A stretch of 64,000 nucleotides of DNA from an uncultured Flavobacterium sp. Lineage in GTDB: Bacteria > Bacteroidota > Bacteroidia > Flavobacteriales > Flavobacteriaceae. The notes under the pieces were generated by a model. That model was not told the DNA's origin, made no database searches, and worked only from the letters and a program-made list of their open reading frames with translations. A program made the translations under genes and the position numbers. This document shows, piece by piece, positions 36,301 through 42,903 of the stretch. The stretch spans positions 111,676-175,675 of the forward strand of contig NZ_OY730239.1 of the NCBI RefSeq assembly GCF_963422545.1. The letters run 5' to 3'. The first letter of the stretch is position 1. Each line of letters opens with the position of its first letter.

Positions 36301-36499
36301 CATTATCCTTAGTAGAATTTTGATCAGCTGTTTTTTTAGCAACCTCGTCTTTTGTCTGACTTGCAATCGACGTTTCTACTGTCGCTTTTGCATTACCTTT
36401 TTTTGTGTTTTGAAAAGGTGACTGAGCCATTCCTGTGGAACAGACAAAGAAACTTAACAAAACAAACAAATACTTGGTTTTAAAGTAAATCTGTTTCAT
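30359..36499 (-). CDS. giant M4 (thermolysin-like) metallopeptidase with T9SS sorting domain
   Basis: A 2046-residue secreted protease. Order: signal peptide (to about 25), low-complexity linker, FTP/PepSY-type propeptide (about 120-300), the M4 catalytic domain with HELTH at 452 and GAMNESFSDIFG after it, then a long C-terminal half. This half has CARDB-like beta domains and three jelly-roll modules starting near 888 (PYQQDFDG), 1195 (PYLMDFED) and 1471 (ETFSNVPEG). It ends in a type A T9SS domain (FRVFPNPAVDHVNI, LSPGVYILE, TAKIIKK). It is exported by T9SS and probably surface-attached or released. Most M4 enzymes are 500-900 residues, so the adhesive C-terminal half is unusually large. Confidence 0.93.
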   Translation of the reverse strand: MKQIYFKTKYLFVLLSFFVCSTGMAQSPFQNTKKGNAKATVETSIASQTKDEVAKKTADQNSTKDNATNDLLNQKESIKGTELSAEESESVIKLEQQSQKLFGQKMTNTIEKTNVKDSVSTKVRSFAKSSNLTAKNIFEVKKGDFDLAASDKMQLKSISDSHGRTLATYQQLHNSIPVEGAIYKVRENKTKIDAFGYSAKKMPANNNYKINAATALENALKTVNAKQYIWESKKLGSLVNKNISTKPKGELVYVGPDFSSELKEYHLAWKFDIYATNPQSSQTIYVDANSGKTILNIDLNRDVNLPGQSQGKGKSRYAGEVTFNTKQYFDGYRLEALQGKYKVPMFTLNMNHADYASDEVITDYIDEDNIWSELYNKNHDEVAIDIHWGMQKTIDYYAEKFNRNSVDNKGMEIIGLAHLGNKVDNASWTGGWAQFGDGNNNSPFVGLGITAHELTHAVTQFSAGLIYRGESGAMNESFSDIFGISVEFYVGKETKENIWMLGNEMYQHGSMRNMSNPKAQGQPDTYGGKNWANPLNTAYDNGGVHINSGITNYWFYLLSEGGQGTNDLNNSYNVKAIGLAKAEKIAYITLTEYLSPSSNFSNMRQATLMVVEDLYGLGSEEYKQVTNAWYAIGIGAAFADKQITIVSVEKPSAICGSLKGDEPFYVKIKNTGSTVIKANESLNYKLRLMTPGFGAKLNTIYTNNGTINFTKDLASGEETIIKIQDKLPYTASVNILNYVEVKLDFKPIQEFGTKDGVSFVSSFVVPFAPKDFDLKVMELNLPEYSGGILSANHPLAITIYNLGCQDIQAGSQLKVGYQNTIPGSETVWKEIILVNVFKMNSEMTIPFDSSIDLSVAGVHTYEAFVSYSQDPVTANNNAINAVYSGIVTQFPYQQDFDGTPGGWYSKSILTNQKFVWQKNVNSFRDTKSKYWWGTVNTANSTERMALNADFTLESPIFDFTNITSPYVEFDMNYYFDKGYDGLIIEYSEDKGQNWKKVMAVDYSETLHHNNLVSGPWFTGMDPNYNKEPFKMRLNELAGKKAAIRFRVKTDNRYDGFLGAFIDNVLVSDAPYDLEVIAAKVDAGTCTINNNNVTLSAKIINNFPTTGEQVNVAVKILDGAKNEVFSKNEKAVLAFTKFRDTISYSIPNIDLKTIGENTIMISVFPEDVTKDVKPQNNSFTVHYNNWNNEDMKAAVLPYLMDFEDVTKYKGWRTSENKNSGGWKHGLSTDLDSPGWRIKDHTHFMASNDDKCNCDSSNDMLISPVFDLSKYKEAHLTFDGFGDGSGLSDGYVKVSTDGGETWKTIFQMPYINNWIEYHVDLSPYAGKSCVLVAFQHNDNGLFASGFAVDNIQIKDTADYLKLSNLSVAENVYEDAPSHEFFISAKNLSYNTINKATIEYQITQNGKAVGEPIALERNSQIFQYQTIVYKIDGIPQLAAGNYQINVKIIIDGQPKELAETLTGAFEVIAKAPNLDIETFSNVPEGSLFGSNGFASNQSDENYPWKVVVKPDNVNLSLPKTDHTGDTSATMLYSQLEGYAMYGELISPLYKLSENVTALEFYYALQSNFNDAFIVDIKTTGGEWNEVWSSYKQGNYADTEWQKGVVNLNKYTGKSVMLRFRHAKAGGYSYMVLDDLKVISDPVLDVSVQILSPKDICGGSEFKVKLTNEGQIAIQEKAIQLDLEYGNTLETISETIEAGIPIGGSIEYVFKKQLKLDASGDSHVFNVIAKLENDVIQQNNKIKNYIYQGSSSEFKIFDSPIIHGYAGKSLYVDAQTNFSTKKLEVASYKWNTGDTSNAIEINKAGDYSVTIVMKNGCTLTEKITAAFDIFESDLVSGAVCGPEVVLNPGNYKSYEWFDGSTEPTYVTKESGKYFVTVYNENGIGKTFSTTISILENKIVPEIQVVDNKKLTASAEAASYQWFLNDRPIPNATEKSIITIWEGNYSLQVTNTNGCNSISAPFDSKGMLLGKITNSFRVFPNPAVDHVNIFLADKIKGEVQIKIYAMDGNAVWSKTYASMPSNINVSGLSPGVYILECSVKEEKYTAKIIKK

Positions 36500-36709
36500 T
36501 TCTTTTAAGTTTAAAAATTAATAGTATAATCCGATTGGTTAAAGAATTAATAGACTTATAATGGTTCATAGCAAAAACCATATAGTAGTGTCTTAATTTA
36601 TAGCGGTTTCGTAAATGTAGAATGGACATTTATGTTTTCGAAAAAAAGGACTATTACAAAAACACTCTCAGGTAAAAAAGTATCACCCAAAAAACACTCA
36701 AAAAAAAAA

Positions 36710-36749
36710 ATAAACCGAACTAAATCAGATCATTAGTTCGGTTTATTTT
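36710..36749. terminator. bidirectional hairpin terminator
   Basis: ATAAACCGAACTAA and TTAGTTCGGTTTAT form a 14-bp stem, preceded by an A-run and followed by T-rich sequence, 16 bp after the stop of the minus-strand TPR regulator gene. Confidence 0.85.
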
Positions 36750-36765
36750 ATTGTATTTAATCAGG

Positions 36766-38379
36766 TTAAAATGTATTTAGATAAGTAGACAGATTTACTT
36801 TTTCATTAGTCAAATCAAGCTTTTTACGAAGTCTGGTTCGGGCATTTTCAATAGTTTTAAAAGATTGTCCCGTAATTTGAGAAATTTCTTTTGTAGTTAG
36901 ATCCAGATATAGCAGCGCACATAATCTACGGTCTTTTGGAGTAAGAGATGGATAATCGATTGTTAATTTGTCAAAAAAAGAGGTATGAACCTGTTCAAAA
37001 CTTATTTCAAATTCTTTCCAGATATCTGTATTCAAATTTTTTTCCAAACGCTTTAAAACTATATCAATAGTTTGTTGCATTTCTTTATTAATCGCTTTGA
37101 GTTTTATCTTTTTAAGATCAGTCAATATTTCATTAATCGTATCAGTACGGTGTATTTCTGACATTGCCTTTCCTATGAGAACCTTATTTTTAGCATCCAG
37201 GCTTTGCTTTAGCACTTGCATCTTTATTTTTAATTTTTCTTTTTTTAGTTGATTTTCAATATCCTTATTCCGGTATTTTATTAGTAAAATAATTAAAATC
37301 AATATGCCTACAAGTAATATCAATCCGATTACATAATACTTAAATCGTTTCTTTTCTTCAATAATTGTTTTTATTTGAGTTCGGGCTTTATAATCCTGTT
37401 CGAGCTTTATTCTTTCTATGTTTACTGCTTTTTGTTCGACATTTATACTGTCTTTGATTGCGTTATATTTCTGAAAATAATATGCCGCATTTTTATAATC
37501 TTTTTTATTTATATATACCTGATAAAGTATTTTGTTCAGCTTTAAACCTGACGAAGTATATACATTTTCTTTGTGTAATTCTAATGCCATCTTTGCATTT
37601 ACAATTACTGTATCATACTTTTTTTCTTTGAGTTTATATTCAGAAAAAGATTCATAGACAAAAGCTTTTATTGAATTATCAATATGTTTATTTATTAGAA
37701 AAAAAGCTTCATCAAAATAATAATCTGCTTTTGTATTATCATTTTTTAAGGAATAAGTACGCGCCAGATTTGTACATACATATACTTTTAAAGCATTATC
37801 TTTTATGGTTTTATTTATCAAATAAGCCTTTTGATAGTAATGCAAAGAAGAATCCAAATTTTTATTTAGATATATCGTTCCTATATTGTTTAAGATTTTT
37901 ACAAGCTTAACAGGATCATTTTTAGACTTTTGATAGTGATATACATTTAAGAAATATTCTAATGCTTTTTCTTTATTATTTGCATTTGCATAAATAATGG
38001 CAAGATTGTTTTCTAGTTTACTTACTTCTTCAATATTATCGTTGTTTTTGTAAATATCATGTGCTTTTAAATAATATTGCAGCGCAATATCTAAAACCTC
38101 TTTTGAAACATACATTTTACCTGCCGTGACATAAACATTTGCCAAAGTAATTTCTGATTCCGGTATTTTTTTTGCTTCAGCTTCAGCTAATTCTATGTAT
38201 TTTATAGCTCTGTCCCAATCAGAATTTTGAAGCCTTAACGCAATTTTACTGCACAGTTCTACTTTTTTCTGATAATCGTCAATACTATTTAAAGTATCAA
38301 TCAATTCTTTTGTTGAAGACTGAGAATGAATGTTAAAAGAAAGAACAAGAAAGAATAAGGGAAATAATCGTACTATCAT
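36766..38379 (-). CDS. membrane TPR protein with LuxR-type HTH
   Basis: A 537-residue one-component regulator. A signal peptide (to about 19, FNIHSQS) is followed by six or seven tetratricopeptide repeats (about 50-310), one membrane helix at about 346-366 (YYVIGLILLVGILILIILL), a coiled coil and a C-terminal winged/LuxR-like HTH (about 475-530: LTPKDRRLCALLYLDLTTKEISQ). The TPRs would lie in the periplasm and the DNA-binding part in the cytoplasm. The pattern is common in Bacteroidota, where signals and targets are mostly unknown. It may regulate the adjacent protease gene, but this is inference. Start: ATG at 38379. Confidence 0.85.
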   Translation of the reverse strand: MIVRLFPLFFLVLSFNIHSQSSTKELIDTLNSIDDYQKKVELCSKIALRLQNSDWDRAIKYIELAEAEAKKIPESEITLANVYVTAGKMYVSKEVLDIALQYYLKAHDIYKNNDNIEEVSKLENNLAIIYANANNKEKALEYFLNVYHYQKSKNDPVKLVKILNNIGTIYLNKNLDSSLHYYQKAYLINKTIKDNALKVYVCTNLARTYSLKNDNTKADYYFDEAFFLINKHIDNSIKAFVYESFSEYKLKEKKYDTVIVNAKMALELHKENVYTSSGLKLNKILYQVYINKKDYKNAAYYFQKYNAIKDSINVEQKAVNIERIKLEQDYKARTQIKTIIEEKKRFKYYVIGLILLVGILILIILLIKYRNKDIENQLKKEKLKIKMQVLKQSLDAKNKVLIGKAMSEIHRTDTINEILTDLKKIKLKAINKEMQQTIDIVLKRLEKNLNTDIWKEFEISFEQVHTSFFDKLTIDYPSLTPKDRRLCALLYLDLTTKEISQITGQSFKTIENARTRLRKKLDLTNEKVNLSTYLNTF

Positions 38380-38404
38380 ATTTAAAAACTCTATAGAAGA
38401 ATTT

Positions 38405-38412
38405 CAAATTTA
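38405..38412 (-). promoter_or_regulatory. putative -7 box of the TPR regulator gene
   Basis: On the minus strand TAAATTTG, a perfect TAnnTTTG, is 25 bp before the start. A TTG lies 24 bp upstream of it, slightly outside the usual 17-23 bp. Confidence 0.45.
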
Positions 38413-38483
38413 AACAAAAAAATAGGATTAATAGTACAAAATGATATAATCGTTAGTTTTGTCTTAAGTAGTTATAAAAACAT

Positions 38484-38558
38484 TGCCAACGGTTTCAACC
38501 GTTGGAGCGCAATACAATTATCACGAATGTATCCCACGGTTAAAACCGCGGGCTATAA
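38484..38558. repeat. paired ACGGTT palindromes
   Basis: Two successive hairpins: CCAACGGTTTCAACCGTTGG at 38486-38505 and CCCACGGTTAAAACCGCGGG at 38533-38552, separated by 27 bp. The related halves suggest a dispersed palindromic element. It lies just beyond the decaying end of the tRNA array. Confidence 0.65.
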
Positions 38559-38675
38559 TTGAAATATGATAGAATTTCAGATGCGTAAGAAATGTATAAT
38601 TTTTCCTTTTTGTACGCTAACTAAGTATTTATGCTTAAATTTTTACTACTCCACAGGTTTTGGGATTGATCCAGA

Positions 38676-38728
38676 ATTCGAACCTTCGACCGTCCCGATT
38701 GAAAATCGGGATGCTCTATCCAACTGAG
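38676..38728 (-). pseudogene. tRNA-like fragment A (truncated Arg-derived copy)
   Basis: This 53-bp block is identical to positions 39055-39107 in copy B: D-arm from CTCAGTTGG, a CCCGATTTTCAATCGGG anticodon arm and the first part of the T-arm (GGTTCGAAT). The 3' part of the T-stem and the acceptor are lost, and its 5' acceptor has been replaced by the GIY-YIG cassette. It cannot fold as a tRNA. Confidence 0.75.
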
Positions 38729-38983
38729 TTATTTCTTCAATTCATTTATTAACTTTTCAACTCGTATTCTACTTTTCCATTTCTTTATTTCCAATTCACG
38801 TTTATACGCCAATGATTTGGTTTCAAAATCTTCGAAATAAATCACAACCCAATCTTTTGCTTTTCCTGTAAATCCAGAATGATTTGATAGATGTTTACGT
38901 AATCTTTCTTGTAAAGGTTCAGATGTATGACCTATATAATATTGATCTAAAGATTCTGAGTATAAAATATAGAAAAAATTCAT
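38729..38983 (-). CDS. GIY-YIG nuclease family protein
   Basis: An 84-residue minimal GIY-YIG endonuclease (UPF0213/YhbQ size). Visible motifs are FYILYS with YYIGHT (the GIY-YIG pair, residues 4-19), the Arg of QERLRKHLSN near 29, and the catalytic-type Glu in YKRELEIKKWKS near 65. There is no DNA-binding module. The ATG at 38983 is chosen since the motif starts at residue 4; a longer frame to 39019 reads into the repeat unit. It lies inside a tandem array of tRNA-Arg-derived units, and its TAA stop ends exactly at the junction with copy A. Known family roles range from DNA repair-like to homing-like; here its site suggests mobility. Confidence 0.88.
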   Translation of the reverse strand: MNFFYILYSESLDQYYIGHTSEPLQERLRKHLSNHSGFTGKAKDWVVIYFEDFETKSLAYKRELEIKKWKSRIRVEKLINELKK

Positions 38984-39041
38984 TTGATGTAAAAATTTTG
39001 TACAAAACAAAAAAGCCACTCGATTTGAGCGGCTTTTGTTG

Positions 39042-39117
39042 TGAACGCAGAAGGATTCGAACCTTCGACCGTCCCGATTGAAAATCGGGATGCTCTATCC
39101 AACTGAGCTACGCTACT
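39042..39117 (-). pseudogene. tRNA-like copy B (loop reads TTC)
   Basis: Body identical to the adjacent tRNA-Arg in D-arm, T-arm and 3' end, but the anticodon arm is CCCGA-TTTTCAA-TCGGG. The 5' acceptor strand AGTAGCG does not pair with TGCGTTC (only about three Watson-Crick or two wobble pairs). It would read TTC (Glu) if charged, but lacks glutamate identity and a working acceptor stem. Probably a pseudogene. The downstream terminator stem keeps a G-U pair. Confidence 0.7.
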
Positions 39118-39168
39118 AAAAAACCAATACAAAACAAAAAAGCCACTCGATTTGAGTAGCTTTTGTTG

Positions 39169-39244
39169 TGAACGCAGAAAGATTCGAACCTTCGACCGTC
39201 CCGATTAAAAATCGGGATGCTCTATCCAGCTGAGCTACGCTACT
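39169..39244 (-). pseudogene. tRNA-like copy C (loop reads TTT)
   Basis: As copy B, with loop TTTTTAA (anticodon position TTT) and the same broken acceptor stem. One change in the T-stem (CCTTC to CTTTC) and one in the terminator stem both keep G-U pairing in the minus-strand RNA. The D-loop GCTGG matches the functional Arg gene, so it is a separate duplicate, not a copy of B. Confidence 0.7.
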
Positions 39245-39262
39245 AAAAAACCAATACAAAAC

Positions 39263-39291
39263 AAAAAAGCCACTCGATTTGAGTGGCTTTT
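39263..39291 (-). terminator. terminator of the tRNA-Arg unit
   Basis: GCCACTC-AAATC-GAGTGGC followed by a T-run on the minus strand; similar hairpins close copies B (39015-39033) and C (39142-39160). Confidence 0.88.
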
Positions 39292-39295
39292 GTTG

Positions 39296-39369
<74 letters not shown>

Positions 39370-39401
39370 ATTTGTTTTTAAACTTTATGGCAAAGTTTTA
39401 G

Positions 39402-39476
39402 TCGGGGTGGCAGGATTCGAACCTGCGGCCTCCTGCTCCCAAAGCAGGCGCGATAACCGGGCTACGCTACACCCCG
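39402..39476 (-). tRNA. tRNA-Pro (TGG)
   Basis: Acceptor CGGGGTG pairs with CACCCCG, the anticodon loop TTTGGGA sits between CCTGC and GCAGG, and the T-arm is GCAGGTTCGAATCCTGC, with discriminator A. Complete cloverleaf. Confidence 0.95.
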
Positions 39477-39491
39477 AAGGCAAAAATTAAG

Positions 39492-39575
39492 CGGAGAGAC
39501 AGGGACTCGAACCCTGGCGACGGTTACCCGTCGACAGATTAGCAATCTGCTCCATTACCGCTCTGGCACCTCTCC
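39492..39575 (-). tRNA. tRNA-Ser (GCT)
   Basis: 84 bases with the long variable arm typical of class II serine tRNAs (CGACGGGTAACCGTCG). Acceptor GGAGAGG pairs with TCTCTCC, the anticodon loop TTGCTAA gives GCT, and the T-arm is CAGGGTTCGAGTCCCTG. First tRNA in the array. Confidence 0.95.
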
Positions 39576-39607
39576 AAGCTCAAGAAACGTGTTCTATTTT
39601 GCGGTTG

Positions 39608-39638
39608 CAAATGTAAGACAACATTTCATATCTCACAA
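39608..39638 (-). promoter_or_regulatory. promoter of the tRNA Ser-Pro-Arg array
   Basis: On the minus strand TTG (39636-39638), a 20-bp spacer and TACATTTG (39608-39615), a perfect TAnnTTTG. Transcription would start about 25 bp before tRNA-Ser. Confidence 0.65.
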
Positions 39639-39758
39639 CTATTTCTGCGCTTTTTTTAATCTTTTTTCAATCTTTTTTTTAAACAACTTAACAATCAAAT
39701 AGATAGAATTAACAAAAAATTGATATTAAATTTAAAATTCAATCGAATTGACACAAAA

Positions 39759-39789
39759 TTTGAATTTATTTAAATAAAGAGTAAATTTG
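39759..39789 (+). promoter_or_regulatory. promoter of the thiolase gene
   Basis: TTTG at 39759-39762, a 19-bp spacer and TAAATTTG at 39782-39789, matching both flavobacterial boxes. It is 25 bp before the ATG. Confidence 0.7.
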
Positions 39790-39814
39790 CTTGATTAACT
39801 AATATTAACAGAAA

Positions 39815-40993
39815 ATGAACAAAAGAGTTGTTATCGTTTCTGCCGTTAGAACACCTATCGGAAGTTTCATGGGAGGTTTATCTACCGTACCCGCACCAAA
39901 ATTAGGTGCTGCCGCTATAAAAGGAGCACTTCAAAAAATTAACCTTGACCCAAAATTAGTTGATGAAGTATTTATGGGTAATGTAGTACAAGCCGGAGTT
40001 GGACAAGCGCCAGCGCGTCAGGCTGCGCTTTTTGCAGGCTTGTCTGACGAAGTTATTGCTACAACCGTAAACAAAGTTTGTGCTTCCGGAATGAAAGCTG
40101 TGATGTTTGCTGCCCAAGCAATCGCTTGTGGTGACGCTGAAATTGTCGTTGCCGGGGGAATGGAAAACATGAGCTTGATTCCGCACTACGTGCAAATGCG
40201 TAACGGAAACAAATTTGGTCCTGCAACAATGCTTGACGGAATGCAAAAAGATGGTTTGACAGATGCTTACGATAACAACGCAATGGGAGTTTGCGCTGAT
40301 TTATGTGCATCTGAATACAAAATCAGCCGTGAAGAACAAGATAATTTTGCTATTCAATCTTATGAAAGAAGCGCAAAAGCATGGGATGCAGGAAAATTTA
40401 ACAGCGAAATTGTTCCTGTTGAAGTTCCACAAAGACGTGGTGAACCAATCATCGTTTCTAAAGACGAAGAATACACCAACGTAAAACTGGATAAAATCCC
40501 TTCACTAAGTCCTGTTTTTACCAAAGACGGAACAGTTACTGCTGCAAACGCATCAACTATTAATGACGGAGCTGCAGCATTAGTTTTAATGTCTGAAGAA
40601 AAAGCAATCGCATTAGGATTAAAACCCCTAGCCTACATAAAAAGTTATGCTGATGCTGCGCAAGAACCAAAATGGTTTACAACAAGTCCGGCAAAAGCAT
40701 TACCAAAAGCTTTAAACAAAGCAGGAATTGCAATTGGAGACGTAGATTATTTCGAATTCAACGAAGCATTTGCAGTTGTTGGTTTAGCCAATTCACAAAT
40801 TCTTGGTCTGGATAACGATAAAGTAAACGTAAATGGCGGAGCAGTTTCTTTAGGACACCCACTAGGATGTTCGGGAGCAAGAATCATCGTAACTTTGCTA
40901 AATGTTCTGGAACAAAACAATGCTAAAACCGGAGCTGCTGCAATTTGCAATGGTGGTGGTGGTGCATCTGCAATTGTTATCGAAAGAGCTTAA
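39815..40993 (+). CDS. acetyl-CoA C-acetyltransferase (thiolase)
   Basis: A 392-residue thiolase joining two acetyl-CoA or cleaving 3-ketoacyl-CoA. The nucleophilic Cys is in NKVCASGMKAV near residue 88. The GHP motif (SLGHPLGCSGARI, near 349) and the second Cys in CNGGGGASA near 380 complete the active site, and NEAFAVV is at about 317. Length is normal. It could serve acetoacetyl-CoA metabolism or beta-oxidation; no fad gene is adjacent. A hairpin terminator follows at 41006. Confidence 0.93.
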   Translation: MNKRVVIVSAVRTPIGSFMGGLSTVPAPKLGAAAIKGALQKINLDPKLVDEVFMGNVVQAGVGQAPARQAALFAGLSDEVIATTVNKVCASGMKAVMFAAQAIACGDAEIVVAGGMENMSLIPHYVQMRNGNKFGPATMLDGMQKDGLTDAYDNNAMGVCADLCASEYKISREEQDNFAIQSYERSAKAWDAGKFNSEIVPVEVPQRRGEPIIVSKDEEYTNVKLDKIPSLSPVFTKDGTVTAANASTINDGAAALVLMSEEKAIALGLKPLAYIKSYADAAQEPKWFTTSPAKALPKALNKAGIAIGDVDYFEFNEAFAVVGLANSQILGLDNDKVNVNGGAVSLGHPLGCSGARIIVTLLNVLEQNNAKTGAAAICNGGGGASAIVIERA

Positions 40994-41005
40994 ATTAATA
41001 TTTAG

Positions 41006-41040
41006 ATTAGGAGTTATTAATTTCAAATAACTCCTAATTT
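41006..41040 (+). terminator. hairpin terminator after thiolase
   Basis: ATTAGGAGTTATT and AATAACTCCTAAT form a perfect 13-bp stem with a 7-base loop, followed by a TTT tail. Confidence 0.8.
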
Positions 41041-41061
41041 TCAACTTATAAATTACCCTAA

Positions 41062-41823
41062 ATGTTCGGAATCTGTAATCTCGCCATAGTACCCGTTCGA
41101 TCTGAGCCAAGTGACCGAAGTGAAATCGTTACACAACTTTTGTTTGGCGAACACATCGAAATTTTAGAACGCCAAAATCAATGGGCTCGAATAAAAATTC
41201 AGTTTGATGATTATGAAGGCTGGGTAGATTCGAAACAATATCAGGTAATTTCTGAAGCAAACTATAATCAGTTAAGCAATGAAGCCATTATTCTTAATGC
41301 AGATTTGATTGATTATATCAGTGCACCAGATAATTTATTACTCCCAATACCGCTTGGTGCCTCTTTATCATTTTTAAATAATAGCGAAATCAACACATCA
41401 AATTTTGATTTCGAAGGCACAAAAACCAGTGGAATAAAACCTAAAAGCGCCTTAATTAATACCGCATTTATGTATTTGAACGCTCCGTATCTTTGGGGTG
41501 GAAAAACACCTTTCGGAATCGATTGTTCGGGTTTTACCCAAATGGTTTACAAACTAAACGGTTACAAAATTCATCGTGATGCCTCACAACAAGCACTTGA
41601 CGGAGAACCATTGAGTTTTATTGAAGAAAGTGAACCCGGAGATTTAGCCTTTTTTGACAACGACGAAGGAAACATTATTCACGTCGGAATCATTATGGAG
41701 AATAATTATATCATTCACGCAAGCGGAAAAGTGCGCATTGACCGTTTAGACCACTTAGGAATTTATAATCCAGAATTGAACAAACACACTCACAAACTAA
41801 GAGTTATAAAGAAGATTATTTAA
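41062..41823 (+). CDS. C40 family (NlpC/P60) peptidase with SH3-type N-terminus
   Basis: A 253-residue peptidoglycan endopeptidase cutting between D-gamma-Glu and the diamino acid. An SH3b-like domain at about 5-55 (VRSEPSDRSEIVTQLL, WARIKI, YEGWVDS) precedes the NlpC/P60 domain at about 135-253. The catalytic Cys is in GIDCSGFTQ near residue 155, His in HVGIIME near 212, and the third residue in IIHASGKV near 225. No signal peptide is visible at the chosen start (ATG 41062), so cytoplasmic peptide recycling is possible. It has a terminator-separated position after the thiolase gene. Confidence 0.9.
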   Translation: MFGICNLAIVPVRSEPSDRSEIVTQLLFGEHIEILERQNQWARIKIQFDDYEGWVDSKQYQVISEANYNQLSNEAIILNADLIDYISAPDNLLLPIPLGASLSFLNNSEINTSNFDFEGTKTSGIKPKSALINTAFMYLNAPYLWGGKTPFGIDCSGFTQMVYKLNGYKIHRDASQQALDGEPLSFIEESEPGDLAFFDNDEGNIIHVGIIMENNYIIHASGKVRIDRLDHLGIYNPELNKHTHKLRVIKKII

Positions 41824-41825
41824 TT

Positions 41826-41935
41826 TTTTTCTGCCACTGATTACACAGATTAACACAGATTAAAAATCATTTTTAATCCTTTAAATCTGTGGCAAAAAAT
41901 AAAATCCGTTTAAATCCGCGTCATCCGCGTTCCAA
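41826..41935. repeat. GCCAC/CACAGATT intergenic repeat
   Basis: Contains CACAGATTAACACAGATT repeats and AATCTGTGGC, followed by AAATCCGTTTAAATCCGCG. Related sequence, in opposite or paired orientation, fills 51029-51181, 52141-52212 and 53598-53660. A dispersed, palindromic family located at gene ends. Confidence 0.65.
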
Positions 41936-41938
41936 TTA

Positions 41939-42784
41939 TCAAGCACTAATACGAATCGTTTTTCGAAACTCCGAAGGACTATTCCCTCTTTGCTTCTTGA
42001 AGAATTTATTAAAGTGACTTTCATCAGTAAAACCAAATTCATACGCAATTTCGTTGATTCGCTTATCGCTAAATTGCAAACGATGTTCAATCAGTTTCGT
42101 TTTATAATTACTGATATATTGCTGCATCGTTTCGTTGGCATGTTTCTTAAAATAACGCCCTAAATAAGTATTCGAAATCCCAAAATAATCACTAAGTGAT
42201 TCTGCTTTAATCTTCTCCGGATAATAAATATTAGTCTGAATATATTGCAAAATATCCATTGCTTTTGCCTCACAACCAATATTTACCTGCTCCGGCAAAT
42301 ACTTCGCAATATTTCTTGCTACAATAATAATCAGCGTATTTACCAATTGCTGAATCAATTCCTTATTATAAACATCCTTATCCTGATGTTCGCGAATAAT
42401 AGCTTCAACCATTACTTTTACCAGACATTTATCAGCTTCATTCTTCAAAATACAACCCGGCTGATGATTTGCATTTTGTAGAATATACTCTAAACGCTGA
42501 ATATTCTCATTTTGCAAACTCGAGTTTTTCAAATAAATATCATTAAATCTCAAAAAGAAAAACTTCGTTTTAGTTTCAATCGTAAAATTATGGCAATCCT
42601 CAGGCGTTAATAAAAACATATGTCCCGCATCATATTCAAAAATATTTTTGTTGATACATTGCGAACCCGTTCCGTCCAAAATATAAACCAATTCAAAGAA
42701 ATTATGACGATCTCCAACATCCGGATATTCATCCAGAGTTTCAAAAGAAACCGTAAAAGGTTCGTATAAATTTTCTTTTTTCAT
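41939..42784 (-). CDS. AraC family transcriptional regulator
   Basis: A 281-residue regulator. The N-terminal cupin-like domain (about 1-100; YILDGTGSQ, AGHMFLLTPEDCHNF) senses a small ligand. The C-terminal double HTH (about 183-280) has DYFGISNTYLGRYFKKHAN and the signature EIAYEFGFTDESHFNKFFKKQRGNSPSEFR. It is divergent from the aldo/keto reductase gene, which begins a redox gene run, so it most likely controls that run. The ATG at 42784 is preferred to an in-frame codon at 42811, which lies inside the promoter boxes. Strong promoter upstream. Confidence 0.93.
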   Translation of the reverse strand: MKKENLYEPFTVSFETLDEYPDVGDRHNFFELVYILDGTGSQCINKNIFEYDAGHMFLLTPEDCHNFTIETKTKFFFLRFNDIYLKNSSLQNENIQRLEYILQNANHQPGCILKNEADKCLVKVMVEAIIREHQDKDVYNKELIQQLVNTLIIIVARNIAKYLPEQVNIGCEAKAMDILQYIQTNIYYPEKIKAESLSDYFGISNTYLGRYFKKHANETMQQYISNYKTKLIEHRLQFSDKRINEIAYEFGFTDESHFNKFFKKQRGNSPSEFRKTIRISA

Positions 42785-42808
42785 AATGCTAATTATTATT
42801 TGAAGTTG

Positions 42809-42840
42809 CAAATATACCTAAAAAACACAAATATATACAA
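42809..42840 (-). promoter_or_regulatory. promoter of the AraC gene
   Basis: On the minus strand TTG (42838-42840), a 21-bp spacer and TATATTTG (42809-42816), matching both flavobacterial boxes. Confidence 0.68.
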
Positions 42841-42862
42841 CTTAACACTCTTAAAAATGGTA

Positions 42863-42870
42863 TAATTTTG
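42863..42870 (+). promoter_or_regulatory. putative -7 box of the aldo/keto reductase gene
   Basis: TAATTTTG fits TAnnTTTG 33 bp before the start, but no TTG is found at -33. This would suit an activator-dependent promoter driven by the divergent AraC protein. Confidence 0.45.
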
Positions 42871-42903
42871 CTAAACAAATTTTAAGTATTAAAATATAAC
42901 ATT

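Noticed and set aside
38884..39081. Plus-strand reading frame ending in RRRIRTFDRPD
   Set aside because: It is antisense to the GIY-YIG gene and its end is translated antisense tRNA sequence.
39042..39244. Copies B and C as functional tRNA-Glu(TTC) and tRNA-Lys(TTT)
   Set aside because: Acceptor stems do not pair and the bodies are those of tRNA-Arg; called as pseudogenes instead.
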